This document shows positions 1 to 6,336 of a DNA stretch of 7,372 nt, piece after piece. The notes beneath the pieces were generated by a model. It was not told the DNA's origin, did no database searches, and saw only the letters and a program-made list of their open reading frames with translations. The position numbers and the translations under genes were made by a program. The DNA lies in NCBI GenBank assembly GCA_021850485.1, contig JAJZLY010000012.1:1-7372 (forward strand), given 5' to 3'. Position 1 is the first letter of the stretch, and the number at the start of each line of letters is the position of its first letter. Source of the DNA: Bacillota bacterium (GTDB taxonomy: Bacteria > Bacillota > Sulfobacillia > JAJZYS01 > JAJZLH01).

Positions 1-388
1 AGACGGCGACCGCCAACGTGGCCGCTTCTTGGGCCCTTCTCGCGTCCTCGCTGCCGTACTCCTCCGTGGGCACGAAGTCGCTCTCACCATAGAAGGCGAA
101 CTCGCGCTGACGGCGCAGCCACTTCGACTCCGCGACCAGCCCAGGAAGGTGCTGGCGCTGGGTTTCCGGGAGTCTCTCCATGGCGCCGAGGATCAGGCCT
201 CCCACATCGTGCTGCTTGGGCGGCTCAATCCCGACCTGCCGAAGCAGCCCCTTGAGCGCTAGTTCGACGATCTCCTGGGACTCGCGGACCACGTCTGAGT
301 ACGCGTCCTGGTCGCTCAGCACCTGCAGAATCGGCAGCCGCTTGACGGCCTTCACCAGATAGCTCTGGGCGAGCGTGGTGGTGGTCAC
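1..388 (-). CDS. HEPN-domain protein of an MNT/HEPN pair, C-terminus cut by window edge
   Basis: The first 129 codons are visible and the 3' end lies beyond the window. The start is a GTG at 388-386, and its GTGA overlaps the stop (387-385) of the upstream nucleotidyltransferase, so translation is coupled. The protein is rich in predicted helix, with a four-helix HEPN pattern: a first helix near residues 5-20 and a second (VVRESQEIVELALKGLL) at 33-49. A late conserved segment around residues 92-101 ends in AFYG. HEPN proteins paired with MNT proteins are usually RNase toxins with an RX4HXY motif, and the MNT partner can AMPylate the Tyr. Here that position reads R93-QREF-A98-F-Y100, so Arg and Tyr are kept but the catalytic His is Ala. 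It may therefore be non-nucleolytic, or belong to the HEPN subfamily that lacks the His. The family call is firm; the activity is unknown. Confidence 0.85.
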   Translation of the reverse strand, partial: MTTTTLAQSYLVKAVKRLPILQVLSDQDAYSDVVRESQEIVELALKGLLRQVGIEPPKQHDVGGLILGAMERLPETQRQHLPGLVAESKWLRRQREFAFYGESDFVPTEEYGSEDARRAQEAATLAVAV

Positions 389-861
389 AGCTCCACCACA
401 TCCCCCGGCCGGAAGTCCGGCTTCAGGTCCCAGTACCAGGCCCCCTTGTAGGGAATCCGCTTCGCTCCCAGTTCCTGAAGGCGCGCCTTAAGCCGCCCGA
501 GCCGGTCTTCGATCAGGTGGAAGGGGTCGTAGGGTACGATGGCGTCGTCGACCATGTCGAGGAGCAGTGCGAAGCCGTCCTCCAGTTCCTCCTGAGTCCG
601 GAAGACGGGCGACAACGCCGGGGCTGTCCCGTCCTCGGCCTGCTCCTGCCACCATCTCTCAAAGGCGCGTTCGACCGGTACAAAAGTCTCCATGGCGGCT
701 GTCCGCCCCTCTGACTGGCGGTCCACGATCAGCAGCAGGTCGATGTCTGAGTCAGGCCTGGCGACGCCTCGCCCGTATGAGCCGAACACTGCGAGCCCCA
801 GCAGGTCACCTTTGTAAACCTGCCGACAGATCTCGCCGATGGCACGAAGCCTTGCCTGCAT
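385..861 (-). CDS. MNT-type nucleotidyltransferase (MntA-like, partner of HEPN)
   Basis: This is a 158-aa minimal nucleotidyltransferase of the DNA polymerase beta fold. The signature GSX10DXD is exact: G27-S28, ten residues, then D39-I40-D41. These residues bind the nucleotide phosphate and the two metal ions. The C-terminus (AWYWDLKPDFRPGDVVEL) is the tail usually seen in members of this family that pair with HEPN proteins. In characterised pairs the MNT protein acts as antitoxin by transferring AMP to a HEPN tyrosine. The ATG at 861-859 is preceded by AGGTGAGAGG (873-864 on the minus strand), a good ribosome binding site. The gene overlaps the HEPN gene by 3 bases and is separated from the BrxL-like gene by about 290 bp, so it probably forms its own two-gene transcript. 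The family and pairing are secure; AMPylation in this case is inferred. Confidence 0.9.
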   Translation of the reverse strand: MQARLRAIGEICRQVYKGDLLGLAVFGSYGRGVARPDSDIDLLLIVDRQSEGRTAAMETFVPVERAFERWWQEQAEDGTAPALSPVFRTQEELEDGFALLLDMVDDAIVPYDPFHLIEDRLGRLKARLQELGAKRIPYKGAWYWDLKPDFRPGDVVEL

Positions 862-863
862 CG

Positions 864-873
864 CCTCTCACCT
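864..873 (-). promoter_or_regulatory. ribosome binding site of the MNT gene
   Basis: The minus strand reads AGGTGAGAGG just before the ATG at 861-859. AGGTGA sits six bases from the start, which supports this start codon. Confidence 0.55.
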
Positions 874-886
874 GCCTCACGAGATG

Positions 887-895
887 AGCATATCA
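887..895 (-). promoter_or_regulatory. possible extended -10 promoter for the MNT/HEPN pair
   Basis: The minus strand reads TGATATGCT, a TGnTATGCT extended -10 element about 25 bases before the MNT start codon. No good -35 is visible at 17 bases (CTCATC, a poor match), which is tolerated with an extended -10. It is the only AT-rich element in this GC-rich gap. The call is tentative. Confidence 0.35.
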
Positions 896-953
896 TGAGG
901 GCGGTTGGTGATGAGAAGGCAGGTCGCGCCCGGGGTAGCGCTGGCCAACCAGA

Positions 954-994
954 CTGTCCCCGCCCTTCATCCTGCGCTGGTCATCAGGGGACAG
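954..994. repeat. 8-bp inverted repeat, possible hairpin
   Basis: CTGTCCCC at 954-961 is the perfect inverse of GGGGACAG at 987-994, with a 25-base loop. It lies about 160 bp downstream of the BrxL-like stop codon in the direction of operon transcription. No T run follows on either strand, so it could be a weak transcript-end or processing structure, or chance in GC-rich sequence. Confidence 0.35.
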
Positions 995-1154
995 GGATCC
1001 TGCCCGGCCAAGCCGCATCCCCGCCACCGCCCGGTCAGTACCCACCGGCTCGGGCCCCACAGTGCTGGCTCCAAACCGGTGCGGATCGGCGCCGAGCATG
1101 CGGCGGACAAGCCGCGAGAAGGCCAAGCCCCTGGTCTGGCGCCTGGAAGTGCAC

Positions 1155-3200
1155 TCAGGCGATTTGGCGTAGCGCCTCGGCCAGATCCCGGCAAGATAAC
1201 ACCTGCCAATGTGGCAACAGGCCACCTGCGGTGACCGCCTCCATTACGGTTTCAGGGAGCACCAAGATGCCCACATCCTCTTTGGCGAGTGCTGTCAGGC
1301 GGAGGGCAAGGTCGTCCGAGAACCACACGCCGCCGCCGATTGCACCGGTGCCGACCGCGGCCAGCGGCCGGTCTGGCACCGTCCCGCGCAGCGCCGACGC
1401 CATCGCCAGCAGCGCTGGCAGCATCATCCCTTCTCCGTCTTCCACCCGCTCACCGATCACCTGCAGGACCAGAGTGCGATCTTGTAGCCAGTCCGGAGGC
1501 AGGCCGATCAGTTTCAGATTGGCACTCAGATAGCTGTAGGCGGTGCGCAGCACCTCTTGCACCTCGGCCGACTGTTGCCCGCGGATCTGCAGCCCGCGGC
1601 CAGCTGGCAAGACGGCCACCTGGATCTCAACCATGCGGCCGACTCGGTCCTCAGCCGAACTGTGGCGGTCTGGGTAGAGGACCTGTCCGGCAGCCAGCCG
1701 CCGCCTCGGCGGCAGTGTCTGCACGGACTGGTTGCGGCGCTCCGGGGGCACCCCCAAAGTGGTGTTCTGGAAGCCCACCGGTCGGGCAGAGAATTCTCCA
1801 GCCGCCATCAGGCAGAGCTGGTCGTGCAGACGCTGGCGGAGTTCCCCGGCCAAGGAGAAGATGGCGTCCAGGGCGGGCTCACCCTTCTCGGTGCGGCCGT
1901 TGGGGAACACCAGTTTGCAAAGCCCGCGGGCCAGTCGCTCCATCGCCGCCTGGTCGCGCTGGGTGGCTCCAGCCAACAGGTCGCGCTGTCCCCTGATTCG
2001 GCGGAAATCCTCGGCAAAGGGAATCTCGCGCAGCGAGAGCAGCACCTCCCCGAAGTAGTCGGAGAGAAAGCCAACGCCGGTGGCGAAGGACTCAGGACCC
2101 AACTTGGGGATCTCCCAGCCCGGGATGAAGCCGTGCAGGCGGTCCACGAAGGCGCTGTCTCTGAGCTCCTCGGGCAGGGGGTCACACAGGGTCCGGTAGC
2201 GGCGCAGCGGGCGGTAGCCGTCGACGTTGATGTTGCCCACGAACACGGTTGAGCAGTCGGAGCGAAACTCATGGCGGCCCCGGCTGTAGGTGCCGCTCTC
2301 CAAGAAGTCCTTGAGCCCGGCCACCATGGCAGGATCGCCGAGTTCCAACCTGGCCACCTCGTCGAACACCACCACCCGCCGCTGGGCGAGGATACCCGGC
2401 CGACCGCTGGACAGGTTGACGAACAAGTTGGCCGGCGTGGCCCGCCCACCCGAGACGACGAAGGCCTTGGCCGACAGGCTGCGCAGCAGGTAGGTCTTGC
2501 CGGTGTTGCGGGGGCCCAGCTCCAGTAAGTTGAGATTTCCCTCGACCAGCGGCGTCAGTCTGGTCAGGAGCAACAGCTTGCGGCGCAGCCGGGTGGCCGC
2601 GTCCGCCAAGTCGGAGCAGATGGCCCCTGGATCGTAGCCCGAAGAGGTGAGCAACAGATCGATCCACTCATCCGTGGTGAAGTAATGTCGGCCCTCGATC
2701 AGCTCGTCGGGGCGGGTCTCAGCCTGGACCGGGCGAAACCCTCCCAGGTACGTCCTGGTCTCGTCACTCCAGCACAGCTCGGCCATCCCCCACAGGCCGC
2801 CGGTCAGGAGCCCCGGAAACCGATCGGCCAGGGTGGGCGACACCTCGATGCCGCCGATGCCGAGTCCCTCCAGGCGTCCCACATGGGCCCCGCTGGTGAG
2901 ATGCACCGAGACCTCCAGATGGTCTAGCACGTTGATCTGACCGTCGCTGACCAGCCGATGACGCCATAGCTCACGCTGGTGCGGGTCGGGATGGATCCGC
3001 CTCAGGTCGTCGGCTACCTGGTTGGCCGCCGCTTCGGTGCCTCCCGCCCGGGCGAACAAGAACTCGGCCACAAAGCGGGGTACTCGCCCCGCCCGCTCCA
3101 GCCTCCGGCTGAGGTCCTTCCTGGCCACCACCGGCTGAGAGAGGGCACCGAACACCTGGCTGACCCTCTGGTCGAGCGAGCGCTCCAGCCGGTCTGCCAT
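1155..3200 (-). CDS. brxL: BrxL-like AAA+ protein with Lon-type C-terminal domain
   Basis: The product is 681 aa, a normal length for BrxL. The N-terminal region (1-210) carries the BrxL-type start, with ARKDLSRRLERAG at 26-38 and VPRFVAEFLFAR at 40-51. The AAA+ domain follows: Walker A GPRNTGKT (229-236, K235), Walker B VVVFDEVA (276-283, D280 E281), sensor-like VGNINVDGY (321-329) and the family block FVDRLHGFIPGWEIPK (351-366), where R354 may be the arginine finger. Residues from about 525 resemble the Lon protease fold, ending in GILVLPETV. Where Lon has DGPSAG this protein has DGEGMM (588-593), and the Lon GGLKEK segment reads DDLALR, so both the Ser and the Lys of the dyad seem absent. 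BrxL is a BREX phage-restriction factor of types 1 and 4, described as an MCM-like DNA-binding ring. The start ATG shares one base with the preceding stop (TGATG), so translation is coupled. It is the last gene of the operon. Assignment to the family is strong; membership of a true BREX system is not shown. Confidence 0.85.
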   Translation of the reverse strand: MADRLERSLDQRVSQVFGALSQPVVARKDLSRRLERAGRVPRFVAEFLFARAGGTEAAANQVADDLRRIHPDPHQRELWRHRLVSDGQINVLDHLEVSVHLTSGAHVGRLEGLGIGGIEVSPTLADRFPGLLTGGLWGMAELCWSDETRTYLGGFRPVQAETRPDELIEGRHYFTTDEWIDLLLTSSGYDPGAICSDLADAATRLRRKLLLLTRLTPLVEGNLNLLELGPRNTGKTYLLRSLSAKAFVVSGGRATPANLFVNLSSGRPGILAQRRVVVFDEVARLELGDPAMVAGLKDFLESGTYSRGRHEFRSDCSTVFVGNINVDGYRPLRRYRTLCDPLPEELRDSAFVDRLHGFIPGWEIPKLGPESFATGVGFLSDYFGEVLLSLREIPFAEDFRRIRGQRDLLAGATQRDQAAMERLARGLCKLVFPNGRTEKGEPALDAIFSLAGELRQRLHDQLCLMAAGEFSARPVGFQNTTLGVPPERRNQSVQTLPPRRRLAAGQVLYPDRHSSAEDRVGRMVEIQVAVLPAGRGLQIRGQQSAEVQEVLRTAYSYLSANLKLIGLPPDWLQDRTLVLQVIGERVEDGEGMMLPALLAMASALRGTVPDRPLAAVGTGAIGGGVWFSDDLALRLTALAKEDVGILVLPETVMEAVTAGGLLPHWQVLSCRDLAEALRQIA

Positions 3201-4459
3201 CAGCTCGGCCAGTCCCGTCGCACCGGGCCGTCCAGCGGCGGGCCCTCGCCGTCGTCCGCATCCTCGTCCGGATCGACTGCCGGTTGCTCAACGGCGCTTA
3301 GCCGTAAGGTAGGGGTCTCGCCATAGCGCATCTGGTGGTCGAGCACCTGGACCGCCGCCCGCACCAACTGGCGCACCTTGGCATCGCGCTCGGGTAGCCC
3401 AGAGCGGACAATCCGGAATAGGTCCGGCCCGCCCTGCGGCGGCGTCCAGCCGTAGGCGGCGGCGTGGGCACAGCTGATGCCGGTCACCACCGTGGCCAGT
3501 TCGTCCTCGCCCAAGGGCGGCAGCACTGCCGCCTTCTCCAACCTGGCAAGCGGGCGCTCGACCGCTTTCGCCGTCTCCAGGTCACCGCGCTGGGCGAGCC
3601 ACTCCCCCAACTTCTCTTGCTCCTTGAGCCGGCCCAGGGTATCGCCTCGGAAGGAAGACGCCAGGGCCCAGGCCGTGTAGGTGTGCGGCAACTGCCGTCC
3701 TTCGGTGAGGCGGTCGAACAGCAAGTAGCTCTTCGCTCTCGCCCACCGTCCGAACTTTCCGATCATCTCCATCTCGTCGATCAAGATGACCCAGCCACCA
3801 AGCCCAGCGTGGTGCGCCATGCGGTCCAACAGCTGGAGGTAGCCGAAGTAGTCATCTGCCGTGAAGCGGTCGAGCCTGGGTGCCGGTTGTCCAAGGCTCT
3901 CCCGGTAGGCGGCGCGCACCTGACTTTGGCTGAGGTGAAAGCCCCTGAGGTCGTCCTCCAGCGTCTCTTGGGCGCCACTGCCCTCGAACAGCGCCGCCAA
4001 GATGCAGGCGAGACGCGGCGTCAGGCTCTGCTCGGCAAAGCGCAAGAGTTTTTGGATTTCCTCTGGTCGCTCCCGGAGAGCGGCCAGTAGGGCGTCCAGC
4101 CCAGGTCGCCTCACCCCTGGGGTGTAGGTACCCGCAACCAGTCTCCGGTAGAGCCTGGCGGGCGGTACCAGGGGTGACTCCCGGCTGACCGACATCAGGC
4201 TGACCAAGAAACCTGCCCGCTCAGCCATCTCCCGGATCGCCTGCAGGGCATGGGTCTTGCCGTCCCCGTAGTTGGCCATCAGCACAATGTGGTTCTTGCG
4301 GTCCTGTCTCCCCTGCTTGAGGGCGTCGAGCTGCTGCTCGACCGCGCCGAGAATCTGGGTACGGCCGGCAGATAAGAGATCCGCAGCCTCCGAGGATGGC
4401 ACGCCAGAGCGCAGGTGTTCGATCACCAACCTAGAGCGGTCAATTGGCAAGGACATCAC
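3200..4459 (-). CDS. brxD: BrxD-like P-loop ATPase (DUF2791/BREX ATP-binding family)
   Basis: The longest reading is 419 aa. The N-terminal block IEHLRSGVPSSEAADLL (13-29) is typical of BrxD/DUF2791 proteins. Walker A is ANYGDGKTH (62-70, K68 T69). The family segment MSVSRESPLVPPARLYRRLV lies at 89-108, and Walker B is WVILIDEME (223-231, D228 E229). Sensor-like WALASSFRG follows at 264-272. The last ~25 residues are acidic and proline-rich (DPDEDADDGEGPPLDG, 396-411) and probably disordered. In BREX type 2 and 6 loci BrxD is an accessory ATPase of unknown mechanism. The longest start is GTG at 4459 and ATG follows at 4456. The exceptionally strong GGAGGTGAT site overlaps both, and a TTG at 4450-4448 is eight bases from GGGAGG, which makes it the best-placed start (416 aa). 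The gene overlaps the upstream ATPase gene by 11-20 bases and ends one base into the BrxL-like ATG. Confidence 0.82.
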   Translation of the reverse strand: MMSLPIDRSRLVIEHLRSGVPSSEAADLLSAGRTQILGAVEQQLDALKQGRQDRKNHIVLMANYGDGKTHALQAIREMAERAGFLVSLMSVSRESPLVPPARLYRRLVAGTYTPGVRRPGLDALLAALRERPEEIQKLLRFAEQSLTPRLACILAALFEGSGAQETLEDDLRGFHLSQSQVRAAYRESLGQPAPRLDRFTADDYFGYLQLLDRMAHHAGLGGWVILIDEMEMIGKFGRWARAKSYLLFDRLTEGRQLPHTYTAWALASSFRGDTLGRLKEQEKLGEWLAQRGDLETAKAVERPLARLEKAAVLPPLGEDELATVVTGISCAHAAAYGWTPPQGGPDLFRIVRSGLPERDAKVRQLVRAAVQVLDHQMRYGETPTLRLSAVEQPAVDPDEDADDGEGPPLDGPVRRDWPS

Positions 4460-5576
4460 CTCCCGACCCCCTCGTCCAGGCCTCCACCAAGCGCTTCACC
4501 GGCGAGACAGCGCCTGACGTCGGGAAGGCCCGAGCTTCCACGTCCTGCACCGCACCTGCACTGGTGCCGTAGGCGCGGGCAAGGTCCAGCCGGTGCTGGG
4601 GCCAGTCCGTCTGCCACAGTTCGTCCAGGTCCTGGACGTCGTTGAAGAGGTTCGGGCGACCGGTTTGCACCTCGTTTTCCACCCGCATCGCTAGTGCCGC
4701 GTAGCTGCGCAGTCCGGCTCGCTCATCCAAGAAGACCTCCGGTCGCCCGGCGTAGACCGCCATCAGGCCGGGCATCCTGGCCCCATCGTCGATCAGTTCG
4801 CGAATCCCCTCGTAGGCATCCTCCCGGCGCAGCCTGGTGTACTTCACCCCCTCACCGGTGCTAATCAGGGCGTCCAGATCATCCACGGTCAGGACCAGCC
4901 CGGCTCCGCCACACAGCTGGATGGCAAATAGCAAAGATCTCAGCACATCTCGCACCCTAAAGCGGTCCAGTGCCATGCCAATGCCAGCCCGCCGCCGGGC
5001 GCTGGCCAAGACCCGCTCCCCTTGCAGCCAGGCCAGTGCGGTCTTGGTCGCCTCTTCGGAGGCGGCAGAGGGCTGCACGTGCGGCTCGGCGATGCGGCGC
5101 AGCGCGCTCGCCACCGGCGGCGCGATGTTGCGTTCAGCGTAGAGGAAGTCAAAGGCCCGCATCAGATCGCTCTGGGCAGCGGCAACTGGCCGGCCCTGTT
5201 CCTGGAAGGTGCGCTCCAAAGAGGCGTCCGGACGGTCCAGATCAAGCGTCACGCCCAGTCGATCCGACGCACCTCGAGCCAGGATCTTGCCCAGGTGTTG
5301 GGCCGGAATCTGCGGTACGATGTGGCGATACACCTCGTCCATGCGGCCGATCTGGACGTCTCTGGCGGAGATGGCTGCAACCAGATAGCCGCTGCCTCTC
5401 GCCGCCCGCCGCAACTGGCCAAGCAGGGCGGTCTTACCGCTTCCCTCCCGACCCTTCAGCCACTTGACAGCCGACCCGCCAGCAGGCAGGTAGTCTTGCA
5501 GGTAGTTCTCCTGCCAGAAGGCCAAGAGGCCGCCTGGGTCGACGAAGGGCCGACTCGGCCCCAGTTCAGGCACCAT
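4440..5576 (-). CDS. second P-loop ATPase, divergent relative of the DUF2791/BREX ATP-binding family
   Basis: The product is 378 aa from the ATG at 5576-5574. Walker A is GREGSGKTA (42-50, K48 T49). The Walker B-like strand is GLVLTVDDLDAL (226-237), with Asp-Asp (232-233) where BrxD-type proteins have Asp-Glu. Beyond it, LMAVYAGRPEVFLDE (271-285) followed by LRSYAALAMRVE resembles the sensor/arginine region of DUF2791 and ORC/Cdc6-like ATPases. The end, SPVKRLVEAW (358-367), also has the family flavour. No known activity can be assigned. The frame is open upstream to 5759, but that extension is Ser/Trp/Cys-rich shadow of the preceding gene. The ATG has AGGA eight bases ahead (GAGGA, minus 5589-5585) and overlaps the upstream stop by 11 bases, so it is the sensible start. 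It probably works as a partner of the adjacent BrxD-like ATPase. The ATPase call is firm; the family placement is moderate. Confidence 0.72.
   Translation of the reverse strand: MVPELGPSRPFVDPGGLLAFWQENYLQDYLPAGGSAVKWLKGREGSGKTALLGQLRRAARGSGYLVAAISARDVQIGRMDEVYRHIVPQIPAQHLGKILARGASDRLGVTLDLDRPDASLERTFQEQGRPVAAAQSDLMRAFDFLYAERNIAPPVASALRRIAEPHVQPSAASEEATKTALAWLQGERVLASARRRAGIGMALDRFRVRDVLRSLLFAIQLCGGAGLVLTVDDLDALISTGEGVKYTRLRREDAYEGIRELIDDGARMPGLMAVYAGRPEVFLDERAGLRSYAALAMRVENEVQTGRPNLFNDVQDLDELWQTDWPQHRLDLARAYGTSAGAVQDVEARAFPTSGAVSPVKRLVEAWTRGSGGDVLAN
4459..4464 (-). promoter_or_regulatory. strong Shine-Dalgarno that questions the BrxD-like start
   Basis: The minus strand reads GGGAGGTGATG. 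GGAGGTGAT matches the 16S rRNA 3' end over nine bases. It leaves only two bases before the ATG (4456-4454) and none before the GTG (4459-4457), but eight bases before the in-frame TTG at 4450-4448. The spacing favours TTG initiation inside the end of the preceding gene. Confidence 0.6.
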
Positions 5577-6336
5577 CTTCCAGTTCCTCGACCTCCAGCA
5601 TGCTGAACACCTCCACACCACCGTGGGAGTTTGGGATCTCCAGCGTGCGTCGCTTGCTGTTGACGAAGCTGAGCCTGTGCCCCTCGTACACCAAGTCTGA
5701 GTCGCGGCGCAGGCGGTGGATGTCCCAGATGAACTCCTGGCGACTGTAACCCGCAGCACCGGTGCGCAGGCTGAGCAGGTCGTAGATGTCCAGGAGGAAA
5801 ACGCTGGTGCCCTGGCCTTTGCCGGACTTGAGCAGTAAGCGGTGTGCTTCGGTCAGCGCCTTCAAGAAGCGGGTTGCGTTGAAACTGGAGCGATTCAGCC
5901 GCTTGACCTGAGATTGGATCTCGGCCACCACGGCGTCTGGTCTAAGGGCGTTGCGCTTCTGCCTGCGGCCGATGGTCACCTGCTCCTGGGCGAGGTCTAT
6001 CCGAAAGGACAGTGGAAAGGTCTCGAAGCTTGGAAACTCTCCGGAAAGGGAGAGGTCGGCCCTGGCCGCAGCGTCGCGCAGGGCTGACTCATAGGCGGTG
6101 ACGGTGGTCTCGTCCGCGGCCAGCGACCATCCAGACAGGCTCGCCTGTGCCTGTCTCGTTCCCTCAGTGAGCTCGTCAAGCGTCTTTGCCAACTCAGGGA
6201 GCCGCTGCCTGAGCGCTTTCAGATCCCAGTGGGACTCGGCTGTCACGACTGCTCCTGCCATCTTGCGCAGACGCTTCAGGTCTGTCGTGAGGCTGCGCAG
6301 TTGGTCCAGGGCCTCGCTCGTCAGAAAGTCGCTCAC
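5566..6336 (-). CDS. uncharacterised 256-aa protein with likely C-terminal winged helix, first gene of the BREX-like operon
   Basis: I do not recognise this family. Residues 5-70 are mostly helical with spaced leucines (LRSLTTDLKRLRK, 13-25; LRQRLPELAKTLDELTEG, 42-59) and could form a short coiled coil. Residues 100-130 look beta-rich (FETFPLSFRIDLAQEQVTIG). Residues 135-170 are helical (VVAEIQSQVKRLNRSSFNATRFLKAL). The C-terminal part (178-235) reads as a winged helix: a helix VFLLDIYDLL, a candidate recognition helix SRQEFIWDIHRLRRDS (198-213), then the wing YEGHRLSFVNSKRRTLEIP. That would suit DNA binding or docking to the ATPases. The start is GTG at 6336-6334, seven bases after a perfect AAGGAGG. 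An ATG seen slightly upstream is in another frame. It is the first gene of the operon and overlaps the next gene by 11 bases. There is no signal peptide or membrane segment. Confidence 0.75.
   Translation of the reverse strand: MSDFLTSEALDQLRSLTTDLKRLRKMAGAVVTAESHWDLKALRQRLPELAKTLDELTEGTRQAQASLSGWSLAADETTVTAYESALRDAAARADLSLSGEFPSFETFPLSFRIDLAQEQVTIGRRQKRNALRPDAVVAEIQSQVKRLNRSSFNATRFLKALTEAHRLLLKSGKGQGTSVFLLDIYDLLSLRTGAAGYSRQEFIWDIHRLRRDSDLVYEGHRLSFVNSKRRTLEIPNSHGGVEVFSMLEVEELEDGA

Larger units (their letters stand above)
862..1154. other. intergenic gap between the BrxL-like gene and the MNT/HEPN pair
   Basis: This 293-bp stretch has no convincing gene. Open frames crossing it on either strand are arginine/proline-rich, match no family I know and run into real genes. 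Near its low end are the likely promoter and ribosome binding site of the MNT gene, and an 8-bp inverted repeat lies at 954-994. I see no hairpin followed by a T run, so the end of the BrxL-like operon transcript is not defined by a classical terminator. Confidence 0.5.

Noticed and set aside
1100-1115. GCGGC/GCCGC hairpin considered as a rho-independent terminator
   Set aside because: The stem is only five base pairs and no T run follows on the minus strand.
893-1225. 110-codon minus-strand frame in the gap after the BrxL-like gene
   Set aside because: It overlaps the end of the BrxL-like gene, has no ribosome binding site or family resemblance, and its composition is that of random GC-rich sequence.
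895-1533. 212-codon plus-strand frame antisense to the BrxL-like gene
   Set aside because: Arg/Ser/Pro-rich composition and overlap with an identified gene mark it as a GC-driven shadow.
1557-2252. Long plus-strand frame antisense to the BrxL-like AAA+ domain
   Set aside because: The opposite strand carries the Walker motifs and family blocks here; the plus frame has no domain.
3464-4090. 208-codon plus-strand frame antisense to the BrxD-like gene
   Set aside because: It mirrors the codon positions of the true gene and has no recognisable domain.
5577-5759. Upstream extension of the second ATPase gene to an ATG at 5759
   Set aside because: The added residues are Ser/Arg/Trp/Cys-rich shadow of the preceding gene in another frame, and a well-placed Shine-Dalgarno supports the ATG at 5576.
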